DNA of 64,000 nt. It comes from Numida meleagris. Lineage: Eukaryota > Chordata > Aves > Galliformes > Numididae. Location: positions 50,031,938-50,095,937 of the forward strand of contig NC_034411.1 of NCBI RefSeq assembly GCF_002078875.1. Reading direction: 5' to 3'. How positions within the stretch are numbered: the stretch's first letter is position 1; each line of letters opens with the position of its first letter. Position numbers and translations under genes: made by a program. The notes beneath the pieces were generated by a model. The model saw nothing but the letters and a program-made list of their open reading frames with translations, was not told the DNA's origin and did no database searches. Of the stretch, positions 1 through 13,700 are shown piece by piece.

Positions 1-720
1 TTTTCTTCTCTTTGTGTGGCTTCCTTTGAAATGTCTAGCCTGAAGTGCAGTGCAGAACAAAGCATGAAAATGAAGAGGGAGAAAATGACAGGGATTTTAG
101 TTAGGGTGGATGTTGTACTGGATCAAGCTGAGTCCGTTTGGAATGAATGTGAATGTGAACAAGATTGGTAAACAAACAAATACTCTACTAGGTATGAATT
201 AATGTGATTTCAAGCAATAAATGGAATAACACTATACTCTTGCTTTAGTCCTTTAATATGTTAAGGCAAGCCTTGCTCTACAGTGCTCTCTGCTGGAAGT
301 TTATTATATTATCATTTTTTTCTGTCAAAATTACAGTAATTATGTTTTTTCAGATTTGTTAATTAGGTAAAATTGTAGCACTCAGCTTTTCTTAAGAAAT
401 ATTTTCCACTGTGGTATAATATCAGATAGTTACATATTTTCAGTTAGAGTTAAACCAACAAATAATATGAGATAAAGGCATAAAAGCCCATAATGGGAAT
501 TCAGTGGAAGTGCATTCCATTATCAAGAAAATCAAGTCATTGACAGTGAATGAGAATTGGTAACAGAACTTTGTCCTTTACTTGTCATGAGAATATACAC
601 AGTACAGTGTCTAAAGATATGGTGGTACATATGCACTGCAAACTGCCAATGTAAATGTACATTTTTTAGTATTATTTTTGCAACATTCATATATGATTTG
701 CATTTCCCTCTGGTTTCTAG
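1..720 (+). other. TIAM2: Intron of TIAM2 upstream of the RBD exon
   Basis: AT-rich sequence with no exon I can recognise. It ends in a pyrimidine-rich acceptor (tggtttctag) at 711-720. Short open frames here have no coding character. Confidence 0.7.
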
Positions 721-888
721 CAGCAAGTTGATGAATTTTTGAATGTCTACTGCTCAGTACCGGACAGCATCCAGAAGGAGAATGCTTGGGAAACACAAAC
801 GTATGTTCACTTCTGTGATGGTCAAGGAGTAGCTTTAACTCTGAAACCAGAACACAGGGTGGAAGATGTTCTGTCTCTGGCATGCAAG
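721..888 (+). CDS. TIAM2: TIAM2 exon: start of Ras-binding domain
   Basis: Phase 0 to phase 0 exon of 56 codons, starting [14 protein letters not shown] and ending [10 protein letters not shown] just before a GTATTC donor at 889. It encodes the first part of the RBD, a ubiquitin-like fold that in the family binds active Ras-type GTPases and couples them to Rac activation. The [15 protein letters not shown] stretch is strongly family-like. The 5' neighbour exon is outside the window. Confidence 0.92.
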
Positions 889-3800
889 GTATTCATTTTT
901 CATGCACTTCAGAAGGAACATAATATATTTCAAACCTCCCTGTCTCTGCATCAAGGCACATTTTGAGTGGTTGCAGCGTTTCCTTTAGCAGCAGTATTTG
1001 TGTGTCGTAGCCAAAGTAACAGGGGTGTAGAAAACTTTTCAAGAAACATTGGTCGAGACAGAGCACACTGAATTCTTAAAGAGCGATGACAGCTTGCCGG
1101 GTGATCAGCCCCTGAGACATCTCCCCATGTGTCCACTCCAAGTTGTCACTGCATGAAACTGAGTTGTTCTGTGCAAATTAGTCACAGAAGAGTAATGAAG
1201 ACTAGTTGACTTAACAAATGGGGATAAGACATTTAAGACTGCTGTGACAATGCTTATCAGATATGTTTGTTTCTTAAAGGGTTCTTTTTGGTTTTTAACT
1301 AAGTATGATAAGTACAGTAATAAGTTAGGAAATACTACTTTTCTGAAAAAGTGGTCAGGCGCTGGAATGGGCTGCCCAGGGAAGTGGTTGAGTCACCATC
1401 CCTGGAGGTGTTCAAGAAACATTTAGATATAGTGTTGAGAGACATGGTTTAGTGGAGTTATATTGGTGGTAGGTGGATGGCTGGACTGGATGATCTTGTA
1501 GGTCTTTTCCAACCATGCTAATTCTATGATTCCATGAGTCCTACCTGAGAATTTCCAAGAATGCATTCTGTTCTGACAGTCAGTACCAGAAATTTGAGAG
1601 ACTGTAATACGTCTTGGGACAGAAAATTGAATCACAGATGGAAGGTAGAGTGAAAATACTGATTTTAACTACTGACAAAAGATTACCACCTCTAGAACAT
1701 CACAATGTACCTAGCACCTCTGTCTTCATTTGTGTCAGTTGAATTTAGCTCTGACTTCATGATTCAAATCAAATTACACAAACAAGCTCTTTGAAAGAGC
1801 TAACTTTTTACACCCAAATCATGTTTTCCTGTTTTCTAACAAGTGGTAAATATAGTTTATTTAATTCACTACTGAAGAGGAAAAAAGAAAAAAAAAGAGG
1901 AGTCCTACTCAGTACAAAATCCATCTGTAGTTTCTGGCGTAGATTAGTGCAAAATCTCAGGTAAGCTCATTCAACTGGTTGAAGGTTGGGGCTTCTAATG
2001 ACATAAAGGCCCCAATTAAGTGGCTCTTTCCACATGATAATTTGGTAAACAAAATATATAAAGAAATTATGAAATTGTAGAAGTTTCTAAAAATCTAGGA
2101 TGAACTTTGTTTTAAATCAAAATAAGCACGCTCTTTTAGACAAGTCACAGTGTGTCTACAAGGCATCACTGACGAGAAATTACCTTCTCATTGCTTTTGC
2201 TGGTGGATACTGAATCCTGGAGAAACTGTTTATTGACCAGTTTGCTTCTCAAAAATTCGTTGTACGGCTCAGGCCAAATGAATTTTAAGAGATGTTTGAC
2301 CAGCAGATGGCACAGTACAGCTGAAACAGTTGGAAGTTATTAAAATAACATTTAAGAAATACCTCTGAATGATGAAATAAAATTTGTAAACATAAAATTA
2401 AGTTGAAAATGAAATTCCTTACCTCTCTTACTCCATAATTCCAAAATATTTGTAATTCTAAAGCTGGCTTTTAATTTTTCAATGTCTGTATCAGATGAAA
2501 ATTTAGATTTAAATTATTTGATTTTTTTCTAAAACATGTTTCTGTTTTATTTTTTCTTCCTCTTCTGTGTGTAAAGCTTTTCATAAGCATTCTCTAAAGC
2601 TGACTGCTTTGTGCTCATCTGTCCTGGTTCTTATATTTTCATTCTGCTCTGGTGATTGTAAGGAATCTGTCTTCTTAACAAAACATGTTTGAACACTATG
2701 TTTATAAGGATACATTTCAAAGGTTTTTGGTTTTTTTCTTCATTCATGCATTATGGGTTTTATAATTTTCTCATTTCTGTTTTCCATCTGAGGCTTTTGG
2801 GTAGCACATATAGAAGAAAGAATGTGCATTTGAATACAATTATTTAGGATACTGCACACATGTAACTCATAAACTGTTATACATAATAAAATGCTCAAGT
2901 GATTACCAGTTATTCAATAGATTTAGTTTTCATTAGCTGCAGAGATGAGTAAATGAGGTTAAATAATCCTAAGGGATGCTGTCATTCCTCCTGTTTTAGT
3001 CATTTCTCTTGTTTGCTTTATTAATATGTTAAAATGAAATGTTTTGTGCAGTGCTCTCAGCAGCATCCTAGTTTTCAGAGAAACTCCTACCTGACAGGCT
3101 TGGCATTTTGAGGCTAATATTCTCTGGGAATATTCCTATCTCCCTCTGGCTTCCTGTTGATACTAGATTTTGGCTTTGACGTCATATGGTGAAAAACAAT
3201 GGGTGAAACTAACTGATCATAGATGAAACCCAGCAATAAAAATAGAATCCAATAAAGGTAAACCCTTAGGGGATCTGCTTCCCACCCGATCCCCTTTTCT
3301 AGCAGCCCATATATTCATATACATTTTCTGTATCAGAAGAAAAAGTTGCTAAGTAGAACTCAGTCATTACAAGTAGTTCTAGAAAAGGATGGTTCTGAGT
3401 GTAATTTCAAAAGTACAGAGAACAGTTATGATTACCTTTGGAAACATATAGCAACGTGCAGTTAATCTAATAGCGAAGACATAGTACTTATGAAAGGAGT
3501 TGGGTGAATTTTAAGGGAAAATGGAAATTGCACTTCAACATCAGCTTTGAAGCAAGGCAGCTAGTTTTGTTTATACCACAAAAATAGCTAGAAAATGGCT
3601 TGTTTAAAGTTACTTTTGCATGACTTCTTAAGGGTTGTGCATGTGCTTGTGTGTCACTTCTTTGTCCTCTTGGATTCTGGAAATAAATAATAAATTCCAA
3701 ACCCCATTCTTTTTTCCTTAGATGAAACAACTGGAGCCAAGGCATTATGGTCTACAACTCAGAAGGCTGGTTGATGAAAATACTAAGTATTGTGCTCCTG

Positions 3801-6800
3801 AACCATACGAATACATAGTAGACCAGGAAAGTGTGACTCCTTTTAGATAAAGCTCAGTGATGTCTGTAGCTACAGTTGAATTATCACCTATGAATATGTG
3901 TGATTTAGATCTAAAATAAGACTTTAAAGCTGTTCATGTATTGCATTCTGCCATCCTTGTTCACACAGTTCATGCCTGTGCAGACGTTCAGATGGCTAGG
4001 CACTACAAACACTCTCTTCAAGAACTGTTTGAAAATTTAAGTGGGGATTTTGGTACAGACACAAAGTGTCAGTCTCAACTCCAGACTGGATTGTCTATAT
4101 CTGGTTTACTCTGCATTTGATCCCACTGATTTCAGTGATGCTTGCACAGAGTAGCACGGTTCTCTGTATAAGTATACCAAAGTTTGCCTCTTTATTGATG
4201 CAAATGGTATTCATTTCTTTCCTATGATGTACCTTTCCATTTCGATGCTTACAATTTCATAATTTTATCACCTCTGTTGCTTTTTTTTTTCCAACAGGTG
4301 TATGATGAAATAGAAATTTGCCCATTAAATGTTTATCACATTCATCTTACAAAGACTGAAAACATAACTGATTTTGGTAAGTTTAAACAAAACAGCTCTC
4401 AGGAATTTTTATTATTCTCATTACCTGCTTTCTCTCTTCAGGAGCTTTCTGCCATCTTTAGAGCCAACTTTGTCAAAATCTGAGTCTGCAAAGACTTGTG
4501 GCTTTATAAAGAAGACTCAGATTGGTTATTTTACTCTGGCAAATGCATTTCTTATTTCTCTGTTTGGGAAATTGGACATTGTCTAATCTTCTGCATGCGA
4601 TAAATTATTCAAGTGTGGAATTGTCAGAAGAGAAATGTCCTTTGCCAGGCTTAATACTATCAACCAGACTGTGGTCAAGGTCTGCCCTTTTTTTTTTTTT
4701 TTTTTTTTTTGCGTCAGCACAGGTCGGCACTGTATCAACAGATACAGTACTACTACAGTACTTTGGTACTGTACTACTACTTGTACTACTTGATTTAGCA
4801 CTAATACTACAGTACTTTGGTACTAATTCTGACAGCCTGAGAGGAGGTCAATTCTGACTAACCTTCTGACAGGAGGTGTCTCTTATGCCTAAGGTGTACT
4901 CTTATGCCTAAGAGTAAATATATACTTTGGAAAGGTATCTTTGTAAAGTGACCCTGTGCTGTTTTTTGACTGCATGTTTGTTGGGATGAATTTTTTTTTT
5001 TTCCTGGGCTCACTCATTGGTCTGTATGGATTTGGATTTGCTGCTTTTATAGTTTGGGTTTCCAGTTTCTGGAATTGTTTAAAACAACTCTGTCTGATAG
5101 ACACATGGAACTCATGCTGTAATGATGAGCTATGTTACTGAAATGTCCTGTGGGGCTAAGGTAGAAAATATATATATTTTTCAAACTGTAATTTGTCTTT
5201 TTACGGCACAGCATGACATTTCCTGGAAGGCGAGAAGTCCTGTTAACTTTTGCTGTCCTAAAAATAGCTGAGAATGAGATAATTTTTCTATGGTCTGTGG
5301 GTGCTTTCTCATGAGAATTATTAACTTGCTGATTATGTTAATTATACTAAATGCACAAAATAAAAGAGTTATTTCCAAGAAAGTTTATTTGATTTAAACC
5401 TGTTTTACTTCAGGTTTTGCTGTCACAGCTCAAGTTGATGAAAATCAGCATCTCACACATATATTTGTAAGTGATGTTCTCCCTGATGGACTTGCATACA
5501 GGGAAGGTATGTACTATATTGACATTTAACACTGCACTCCATTATCATAACTCATTTACTAGTGCTATCTGAAATGGCTCTTGGATTTTACTATTCATAG
5601 TTTTCTTTCCTGATGACCATGGAAAATATGTAATAGTAGGAAAGATAATGTACACAGAATAACTGAATTATCCTTCCAATATAATTAGGAGAATTCACCC
5701 TTTGAAACAAATTTTGCATTCATCGATCCGACCAAGTGCTTTTGCATGAAGGAACAGGCTGGAGGAAGAGATTTTCTCACACTGGGAACCTCATGGGCTT
5801 TGACAGTCTCCAAGACCCAAGACTTACACTGTTGCTAACAGTGAAAAGTAGCCTCCCTCGTGATAATAGTTTTCTTTATACATTTCTCTGAGCTCAGCAG
5901 GATCATGTTAATTCTGGTTCTCTGGAAAACAGAGAGGGGAAAACAAAGTTTTAATAGCTACCTGAGAATAATGACCACTTAATTGCTGCAAATCTTGAAA
6001 GACAGCAGTTGCTGCTGTTTAAATTTATACAAAAGCTTAGTAAAGACTCCATCTGCTGTTATTCCAGTTTTACATGAATGATTGGATCTATGTGACTAGT
6101 TTCTTGTTCTTTCAGACTGGAGTAATGTTATACGTATTATTGTGCTGTATGCTGATGGGCCATCTTTTTTAATGAGTTCAGGATATCTGAGTCATGAGAA
6201 GTGACTCGATTCTAATCTTTTCAAAAGTTGCACTCACCTCCCACTCTGAATTCTCTAGCATCTTTAGGAATAAGCAACTTGTATCAAAGTAGACACAAGA
6301 TCAAGCTGTGTTTTTATGGCACATATAGAACTTCCATCACTTCTAACAGACTTGTGGAAAATAAAAATAAAAGGTGAAACAGCATAAGGTTTGGTTTGTG
6401 ACTTTTCTGTTTTATATTCCATCCTTGTTTTTCTCCTTTTCTTTTCCTTTCACATGTTCCCAGGGCTACGAGTAGGCAATGAAATCCTGAGCATAAATGG
6501 AGAGTCTGTGTCTGATCTTGACCTCAGGCAGATGGAGCTATTGTTTTCAGAGAGAAGTGTAATGCTCACTTTGAGAATGAGCCATTGTGGGACTCAGCAA
6601 CCTTTGTGTGCATCCTGGTCATCAGATGGTGACATTTCCAGATATCCAAAAAGTTTGTTGCCTCCTCCAAACCAGTCACAGCTCCTGGAAGAGTTTCTAG
6701 ATAACTTCAGAAAGAACACAGCAAATGGTAAGAAGTTGAGAGCAATTTTTTAAGAACTCATTTATGTTCTTGTTTCTGCTTGTGCCTCAGTGAGAAACCC

Positions 6801-9800
6801 AAATGCAAACCATTGACATTCGATTTATGCTTCATATATGGTCTGTTATTTCATTATTTTCTAGAAAGTAGAAATAAAATGAGATATGAGCATTTCTGCA
6901 GGAAGATTACATTGTTTTAATCTGCTTGGCCACACCATTCCCTATTGCTGGGCACGATTCTCTGTGATGTTGCGTGTCTCCGGTACGTCCATTTCCGAGG
7001 CATGGGTGGTTGAAGTGATGTGATGATTTTCAGAGGCAGATCTATTGCTGTGTTTAACATGCTTTATAAATTCTGAAATACTATGTACATTAAATTAAGG
7101 GTACCCCGAATGTGATAATCATTAACACCTCAGAAATGAGTCATTTAGCTCTGCTCCCACCCTAAGATACTACCTCTAGTGTATTCCAGTTGACTATAGC
7201 CAATTTCTGCATAGAGGAAAACAGTTTTCACAGAGACTGTTTTGCTACCATACCCGCTTGGATTTCTTATTCAGTACAGTACTGCTGTACTAAACATTCA
7301 ATGAAGTTCAGTTGTATCCTAACGGTACTGTGTCAGGGACAGAATGTAATGGGTTTCCATATGAGGAGCACTAGACAATGAAGGTACCAAAAGCCTCTGT
7401 GGTAGGGACTGCCCCTTGAAGATGTCACAGCCCTGCCAACCCCAAAGAAGGTGCTAGTGCTCACTCCTGGATTGCCTTTCCAGATGGAAATAGGTGGCAC
7501 ATGGAGGGGCATGGTCACCCTTCCCCTCCCTAGGGCAGAGAGTCCTACAAAGGAGCCCACTGTTAGAGAACTGGCTCAGACCTGAGTGTGAACACTCCTG
7601 GATTTGTGCAAGGCCACTTGGTTGTCTCTGGCATGAGGCGTCTGCAGAAGGGAACACCCAGGAGTGCTGTGAGGAGTTGCGTGATAGGCTGTGGGTAAAA
7701 CTGGTCACTTCCAGGGGCCTTCATATCTGTGTCTCTGAGCCAGAAGGGCCCTAGGGATTGGTAGCGTGCAAAACTCCATCAGTTTCCTTAAGCAAGTCTC
7801 AGCAACGAACAGAAGATGACCCACTGCCATGGAATTGCTGTAAGAGGTTAACTGGAGAGAAACCTTTGCATCCTTTCCATTCAAGCTCACTGTTGCAGTG
7901 TGCAGTCCTCTGTGTCACCGGTCTGCGGCAGACAGATGTACACAGGGAGTGTGCTGTGCGGGAAACCCTTCTGGGGGGTTTGCCATGTCTCAGGTGAGAC
8001 ATGCTTCAGGTGTGTGCATGCTTCAGTAAGAGAGATTTTGTGATGTGTATTTACGAAGCACCATGGAGTGATCCAGCTTGTTTTAACTGACCTTACTTTA
8101 CATGAGGAATGCATCTTGTACTGTTAGAATACATGTAAATGCCTGTCTGAAACAGTAAGTGTTCGGGGATTTGCTCTCCATCTTTTCTATGTCTTGACTA
8201 TTTTTCAAACAATATACAAGCAAATTCAACTCCAGTTTCTTGAATGAAAAAGGTGCAGTTTTCTCACTGTGCTCTGGGGGATGCTAGTAAAGTTCTACAG
8301 GAAAGCTAGCCAGAGTGCACTGTTGTGCAAGGGATAGCAAGGAGAGGTAGAAAAAAGGATCTCTGCTTTTTGTATATAATTATGGTGGCAAGTGTTTTCT
8401 GATTGGATTTTTTTTTTCATAATTAAAAATGGGAGAGAAGAAAAGAATTGCATAGGAGAAGTTGTCAGAATGAATTTAATTATAAAGCAATTTTATTAGG
8501 TCATCTTTTGAAATTAAAAGTAATCTGAATACAAGATTTGCGATATTGTAAGTAGCATCTCTCTCAGGGGCCTTAGTTCAATTTAAAATGCCATTAAATT
8601 GACTGGTGGCACATAAAAGTTAGTGTAATAAAACAAAAATTATGATAGAGCTAATTAATTACATAATTATACCATGGCTATCATTCAGTTTTCTGGCTTG
8701 ATATCATAAGCCAGCATTACCTGGAGTATTCAATATAATAAATGTATGTGTCCATCCACTAGATTCATCATTCCTCAGGGATAAATTTGCAACCTGTGTA
8801 AATAGTCCATTATAATAGGAAATTACTGGAGTATGTATTATACACTAAGCACCAGTGTATAAAATGACACAGTATATTTGCTTTTCTGTTTAAAAGCAGC
8901 AAAGGGAGATTTATTTTATTCTGAAAGGGAAAAGTAGTTCAAAATTAAGCTTTGTGAGAAGGACTTCCATGTTTATTGAATTACCAAGTATCAGAGCTTA
9001 GTGTCTGATCATCTGATGAGGTTCAAATGAAAACAGAAGAAAATGGCATTGCTTTGAATTAATAGATAATCTTAAAGGGTTTAACTGTTCTGTGTTCTTT
9101 TTCCTTACTCAAGAATTGAATAAGATTTTAGATAAGAAGAGGGGTACTTAGTAGTCTGAGCAGGAATTTGGAGGCCGAGTTCTCATCATTTTTTTTTAAT
9201 ATTGTTCTATTTCCTTTGATAGCGTTGAGTTAATCACTCTTAAGAACACAGTTTTGGAAATAATTTCTGATATTTGTTTGTTCATTTTGAGTCTGTTATC
9301 TAAGGCAGTGCCTTTGAAAGTCAGTCAATTCCAGTGGAGGGGTTCCTTTTTCAAAAATTGAGTACAGTTTGTCCCAGGGTACATACCTGGAATTAAAAGC
9401 CTTAATGTTTCTGCTGTCACCTTCCTGCTTTTAAAAAATTAGTAATTCTATTTATATTTCTAGAATATTGTGAGGATTGATAAGCTGAAATTAACAAAGT
9501 GCTTGGAAAATGGAAATTTTCAGCACTCTGAGAGTCATGTGGTAGTACCCTGTCTGGTGCTAGATGACAACAACCAGGCAAAAGCAAAAGACATTTTACT
9601 TTCAATCTCTGGCTTCATGTAACTCAGGTGGAAATAGTTTGTCCACATTTATTTGCGGTTTTGTAACTGCTTTGCAGAACCTTGATTAATGCCTTTTCAT
9701 ACATACCCTGCTGTGTAAAGGTTACTCAACCATACCTCATGCCAAACTTTGGCAGATTTTACTGTACAGAAGGGAAGTGATTGACTTTCTCCAGTCACTG

Positions 9801-10759
9801 ACTGTTCCACTCCTAAAAATCATTCCCAGGGAATTTTACTGTGGGATTGATTCATTCCTTCCAAGAGGGTGCCAAATCCTTGTGGCAGTATCTTGGAGCT
9901 GTCTGTGGTCACATCATTTGACCTTCCACATGGCAACACTGTGTTGCTGCGTAGCCACTTGTCTGGCAATAAACTCATCCTGGAAAAGCAATGAGCTGAA
10001 ATATTTTAAAAAAATACAGTTATAAATGTGGAAAACCAAACAACAGAGCAGCTAAACTTGCTCCAGGATCCAGTGTTAAGGAAAGTAAACAAATATTCGT
10101 ATAGTAGGAAAAAAAAAAGAGAGAATTGGTGTAGAATTCTTATGACTGTAGAGGAAAAATTAACTCTTTTTAAGATGACATGGATATTTAAGGAATAAAC
10201 AGCAGAGAAGGAACAAGAATTGAAAACTGTGTTTTCCAAGATGGCCTCATGTGCGTTCACGGTATGTCTATAGAGTGCTGAAGCAGGAGGCAGAAGCTTT
10301 AGTAGGTGTGAAAACCCATTAAAGCGTGTGAGTTGCTGTCAGAGTTGGGCAATTTTTTTTTTTTTCCCCAGCAAGTGGGCTTTTGCCAAAAAAAGCTGTC
10401 ATTTCTGGGTAGCTGACACTGTTGAAATCAGGCTTAATTTGTAAATAGTTTTGATTAAAAAAATAAAAGAAGTACAAAGTGGGCAAAGTGGGGGATGATG
10501 GCACTTGGGATATGCTTTAACAAGTTTTCATGAGGAAGAGTTCTTGTCTGGGAGGATCAGAGAGGTAAATGGCAAAGAAACTATCTTAAAAATGATGATA
10601 ATTATTTTTTAGAAAACATAAGGCTGCAAAGGGGAAGGCTTTGCTCCTCCTCCTTCTCCGCACTGCCTTGGCCCATTTGTCCAGCCCCCGGCACTGGTCC
10701 TGCCCCTGTGCTGGCAGTGACACTTGTAGAAGCCCTCAACGAAGATAATTTAGGACAAA

Positions 10760-10791
<32 letters not shown>

Positions 10792-13700
10792 CTTGCAAAC
10801 TCAGTGAGTTGAACTGGTGGGCACAGAGGTCTGACCATGGTCAGAGCCAGGTAAGCAGCAGGACCTGCGGATGGGAACAGGGAAGGCATGGGAGGCAGAG
10901 CTGCTTGCAAAGAGAGTTGCTTTTGGTGGTGGAAAGCTCTTTGTCAGCACTTCATCTATGAAATATCTACCAGTCATTTATGCAAAATGTAACTGCTTCA
11001 GGAGGAGGATCAGTGGTTTAAACTCTCATATGAGAAGTGTCTCTTCTGTTTTACGAGAAAGAATCCACTTCTGATTTTAACGTTTGCAAGTGCACTCAGA
11101 AGCAGAGTACAGCAGTTGACCTCAAGTCTAATTTTGACTCCCAGGGTGCTTACTATTTCAACTGTATTTCAAGGGATAGTTTCAATGTTTCTGTAAAGCT
11201 AATTTGAAAACCACAACTCCTCCAGAAAACTTTTCTCCATTCAGCATCTTTCAGGTACTGTTGAGCCTAGGGAGAAGAAAGAAGGCAGGGGCTGGCTCTG
11301 CAGCCAGCTATCTGTGCTTGTGTCTGAGCCTTGACATGTAATGTAGGAGCAGTTCCTGCATGTTCTTTCTGCCCTTTCGGGACTGAAAGACCTGCATGTC
11401 CCTTAAGAAAAGAAGGAAAGTCAGAAGGAAAGGGAAGGTAACTTGCTGCTTGCAATAACAAGCACTAGCTCCTTGTGCCTTGTACGTTGCAGTTTGCCCA
11501 TCATTTTCAGAGCATTTTGTAAGCCTCTTTTAAGCTGAGATTCAAAGCATTTTGCAAACAAAAGTAAAAACTACACTGGAAAACATTTTCAATATAACCT
11601 ATTCATGTAGTTCTTTGCAAATTACCTTCTGTTTGTTTGTCTAAATTCTCTTAAACTTGCTGTGGGGCATGGTCTTCCTGGTGCTGTGAGACTGTTCTTG
11701 TGAGGAACCAAAGCCGTTTATTTTTATTCTGTCACAGGAAGCTCTTTTGATGAATATCCTCTGAGATGAATATTGCTTCTTAGCTTTCTGAGGACTCCCA
11801 CAGCCCTGCTAGATGATCTGTGAGGAAGGTGTGCTAGTTTTACAGGTCCCTGAATGTTGCTGGCTCTTTCCTGATGATTTCAATACCAGACGTCTGATGG
11901 TTTACATGATGCGAACATGTTAGAAAAACAGTGTCACGGCACAATCATACTGTTGTCTGTGCAGCGTGACTGGTTATCAGTGTGAAGATCTATGACTTTG
12001 AGTTTCTGTTTTCACTCATTACCCTATTTACTTCAGCAGGAAGCTATGCAAGCACAAGAGGACATGCTGAGGCTGGGTGTCAAGGCGAGCTCAGAGATAA
12101 GGCGTATATTCAAAGTTGCCTTGGAAAAATGTTACGGTGGCTTTCACTGCGACTGCTTTTCCAGTGTTAATGCAAGTATTCTGGAGTAGTGCTCTGGTCT
12201 ATCACTGGGAAAAGAACATTTGTAGCTCTGAACGACACCTGAGACTATTAACAGTGTAGCAGTTAATTCGAAGAAGCATTTATCTCCTCACAGGAGCACT
12301 TGTCTGCTGCATGTTGTGTAATACAGAATGTTTCCCAAGAACGGTGGTTTAATGAGCTCTTACTAGCACTTGACAAACACTCCTGTTTGCTTCCTCCTAG
12401 ATGCACATGCTGCAAATTATAAGACTGTTTATGCTCTAAAATGGGACAGCCTTAAATGCTCTTCATTGTGCTTTTCTACTGACAGAGCATTCTGTTCTGC
12501 TTTGCTAAATGCTGCTATGATTTAATCCCTATGAAGTCAGTGGCCCAAAGTTGTTTTTTTCCTGGTGTAAACTCCATTAAACCCTGTGTAGCTGCACCTT
12601 CTGCCTCCGTGGCAACACATAGGCATAAATTATGATGTTACCCATCCTACTGAATCCTGTAGACTGACAATACAGACAGCATTGATAATGATAGAGACAT
12701 CCACATGCCTCTGGCATGTTTAAAACATATCAAACAGCAGATGGTGTTGTATGTTTCATAGAGGTAAAATAGATTGGGTAATTATAAAAACTGTCTAAGC
12801 CAGCCCCAAATTCTTGCTTAACTGTTAAATTACTTCTTCTTTTTTTGCTTTTTACTGTCTGATTTCATTTCTGAGATGGAGGAGAAAATGTTCCTCTAAG
12901 GTGGTTCACTTGGCCAACTCCATTTGCTGTCCAGCTCTGCTAGGCACAGATAACGACTGAGCAGTAGCACAGCAATCAAGAGGAGAGCCACTGGCAGCAC
13001 CCTTGCATGTTCAACAACCTTCAGTGAGACTCTAAGATGTTTAGAAATGTGCACTTAAGAAATGCATGTATTCTGGTGGCAATTTGAGAAGCCAGTGCAA
13101 AGTGTTAAAATTAAAACTGGAAAGCCTGAACAGTTGTCTGACTGGCAGATACTTGTACAGAGAAAGTTTAGCAAGTTAAATAACTCCATAAAAACATATT
13201 GAAATTCAGGGGCTAATCAGGCATTGCTTCAGAAACATAGGCAGTTATTTCCTACTATGTTGCTAATTTGTATCTCCTATTGATTACTGAATTGATACGT
13301 GAGTCAAATTACTTTGTTTCATGGTGAACAGTTAACCAACAAAGGGACTCCCAAGGGTTCTAAAAGACTCTGCTCTAATTTCAAAATGGATGTTTATGCA
13401 GATATTTGGGAAAAAAAGAAGTAGAAGAAGAAAAGAACATAAAGCAGCCTACAGAAAGTCACACTTGCAGAAGTAGGTGGCTGACTGGAGCTAAGCCACT
13501 GTTCAGCATGTGGCCCAACATAGCTAAAGCTGTATGGTACAAGAATATTTGCACAAACATACTGGCTTTTTATGAACATGAAAATGTGCAGTGGTTGAAC
13601 AACAAGCATCTCTTTTCCTGCTGGAGGATGAGAACAAGGGAGACATATACTACTTGAGTATTTCAGACTCTTGCCTGAAGAATGAGCTTCTCTCTCTCTA

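Larger units (their letters stand above)
4377..5413 (+). other. TIAM2: TIAM2 intron with poly-T and minisatellite
   Basis: Contains a 23-base T run (4688-4710) followed by a patch of nested short direct repeats (4729-4917). No gene seen. Confidence 0.8.

Noticed and set aside
7454..7754. Overlapping open frames on both strands in a GC-richer patch
   Set aside because: Both frames are open because of composition. There is no domain, start context or splice phase evidence.
10602..10910. 102-codon minus frame with polylysine
   Set aside because: The lysine run is the 30-base poly-T read on the other strand; the flanks show no protein similarity.
11982..12189. Exon-like frames after a ttacttcag acceptor-like site
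   Set aside because: One frame ([18 protein letters not shown]) looks helical, but it is in the wrong phase for the upstream exon. The in-phase reading ends in a stop and no donor is evident, so I could not support it.
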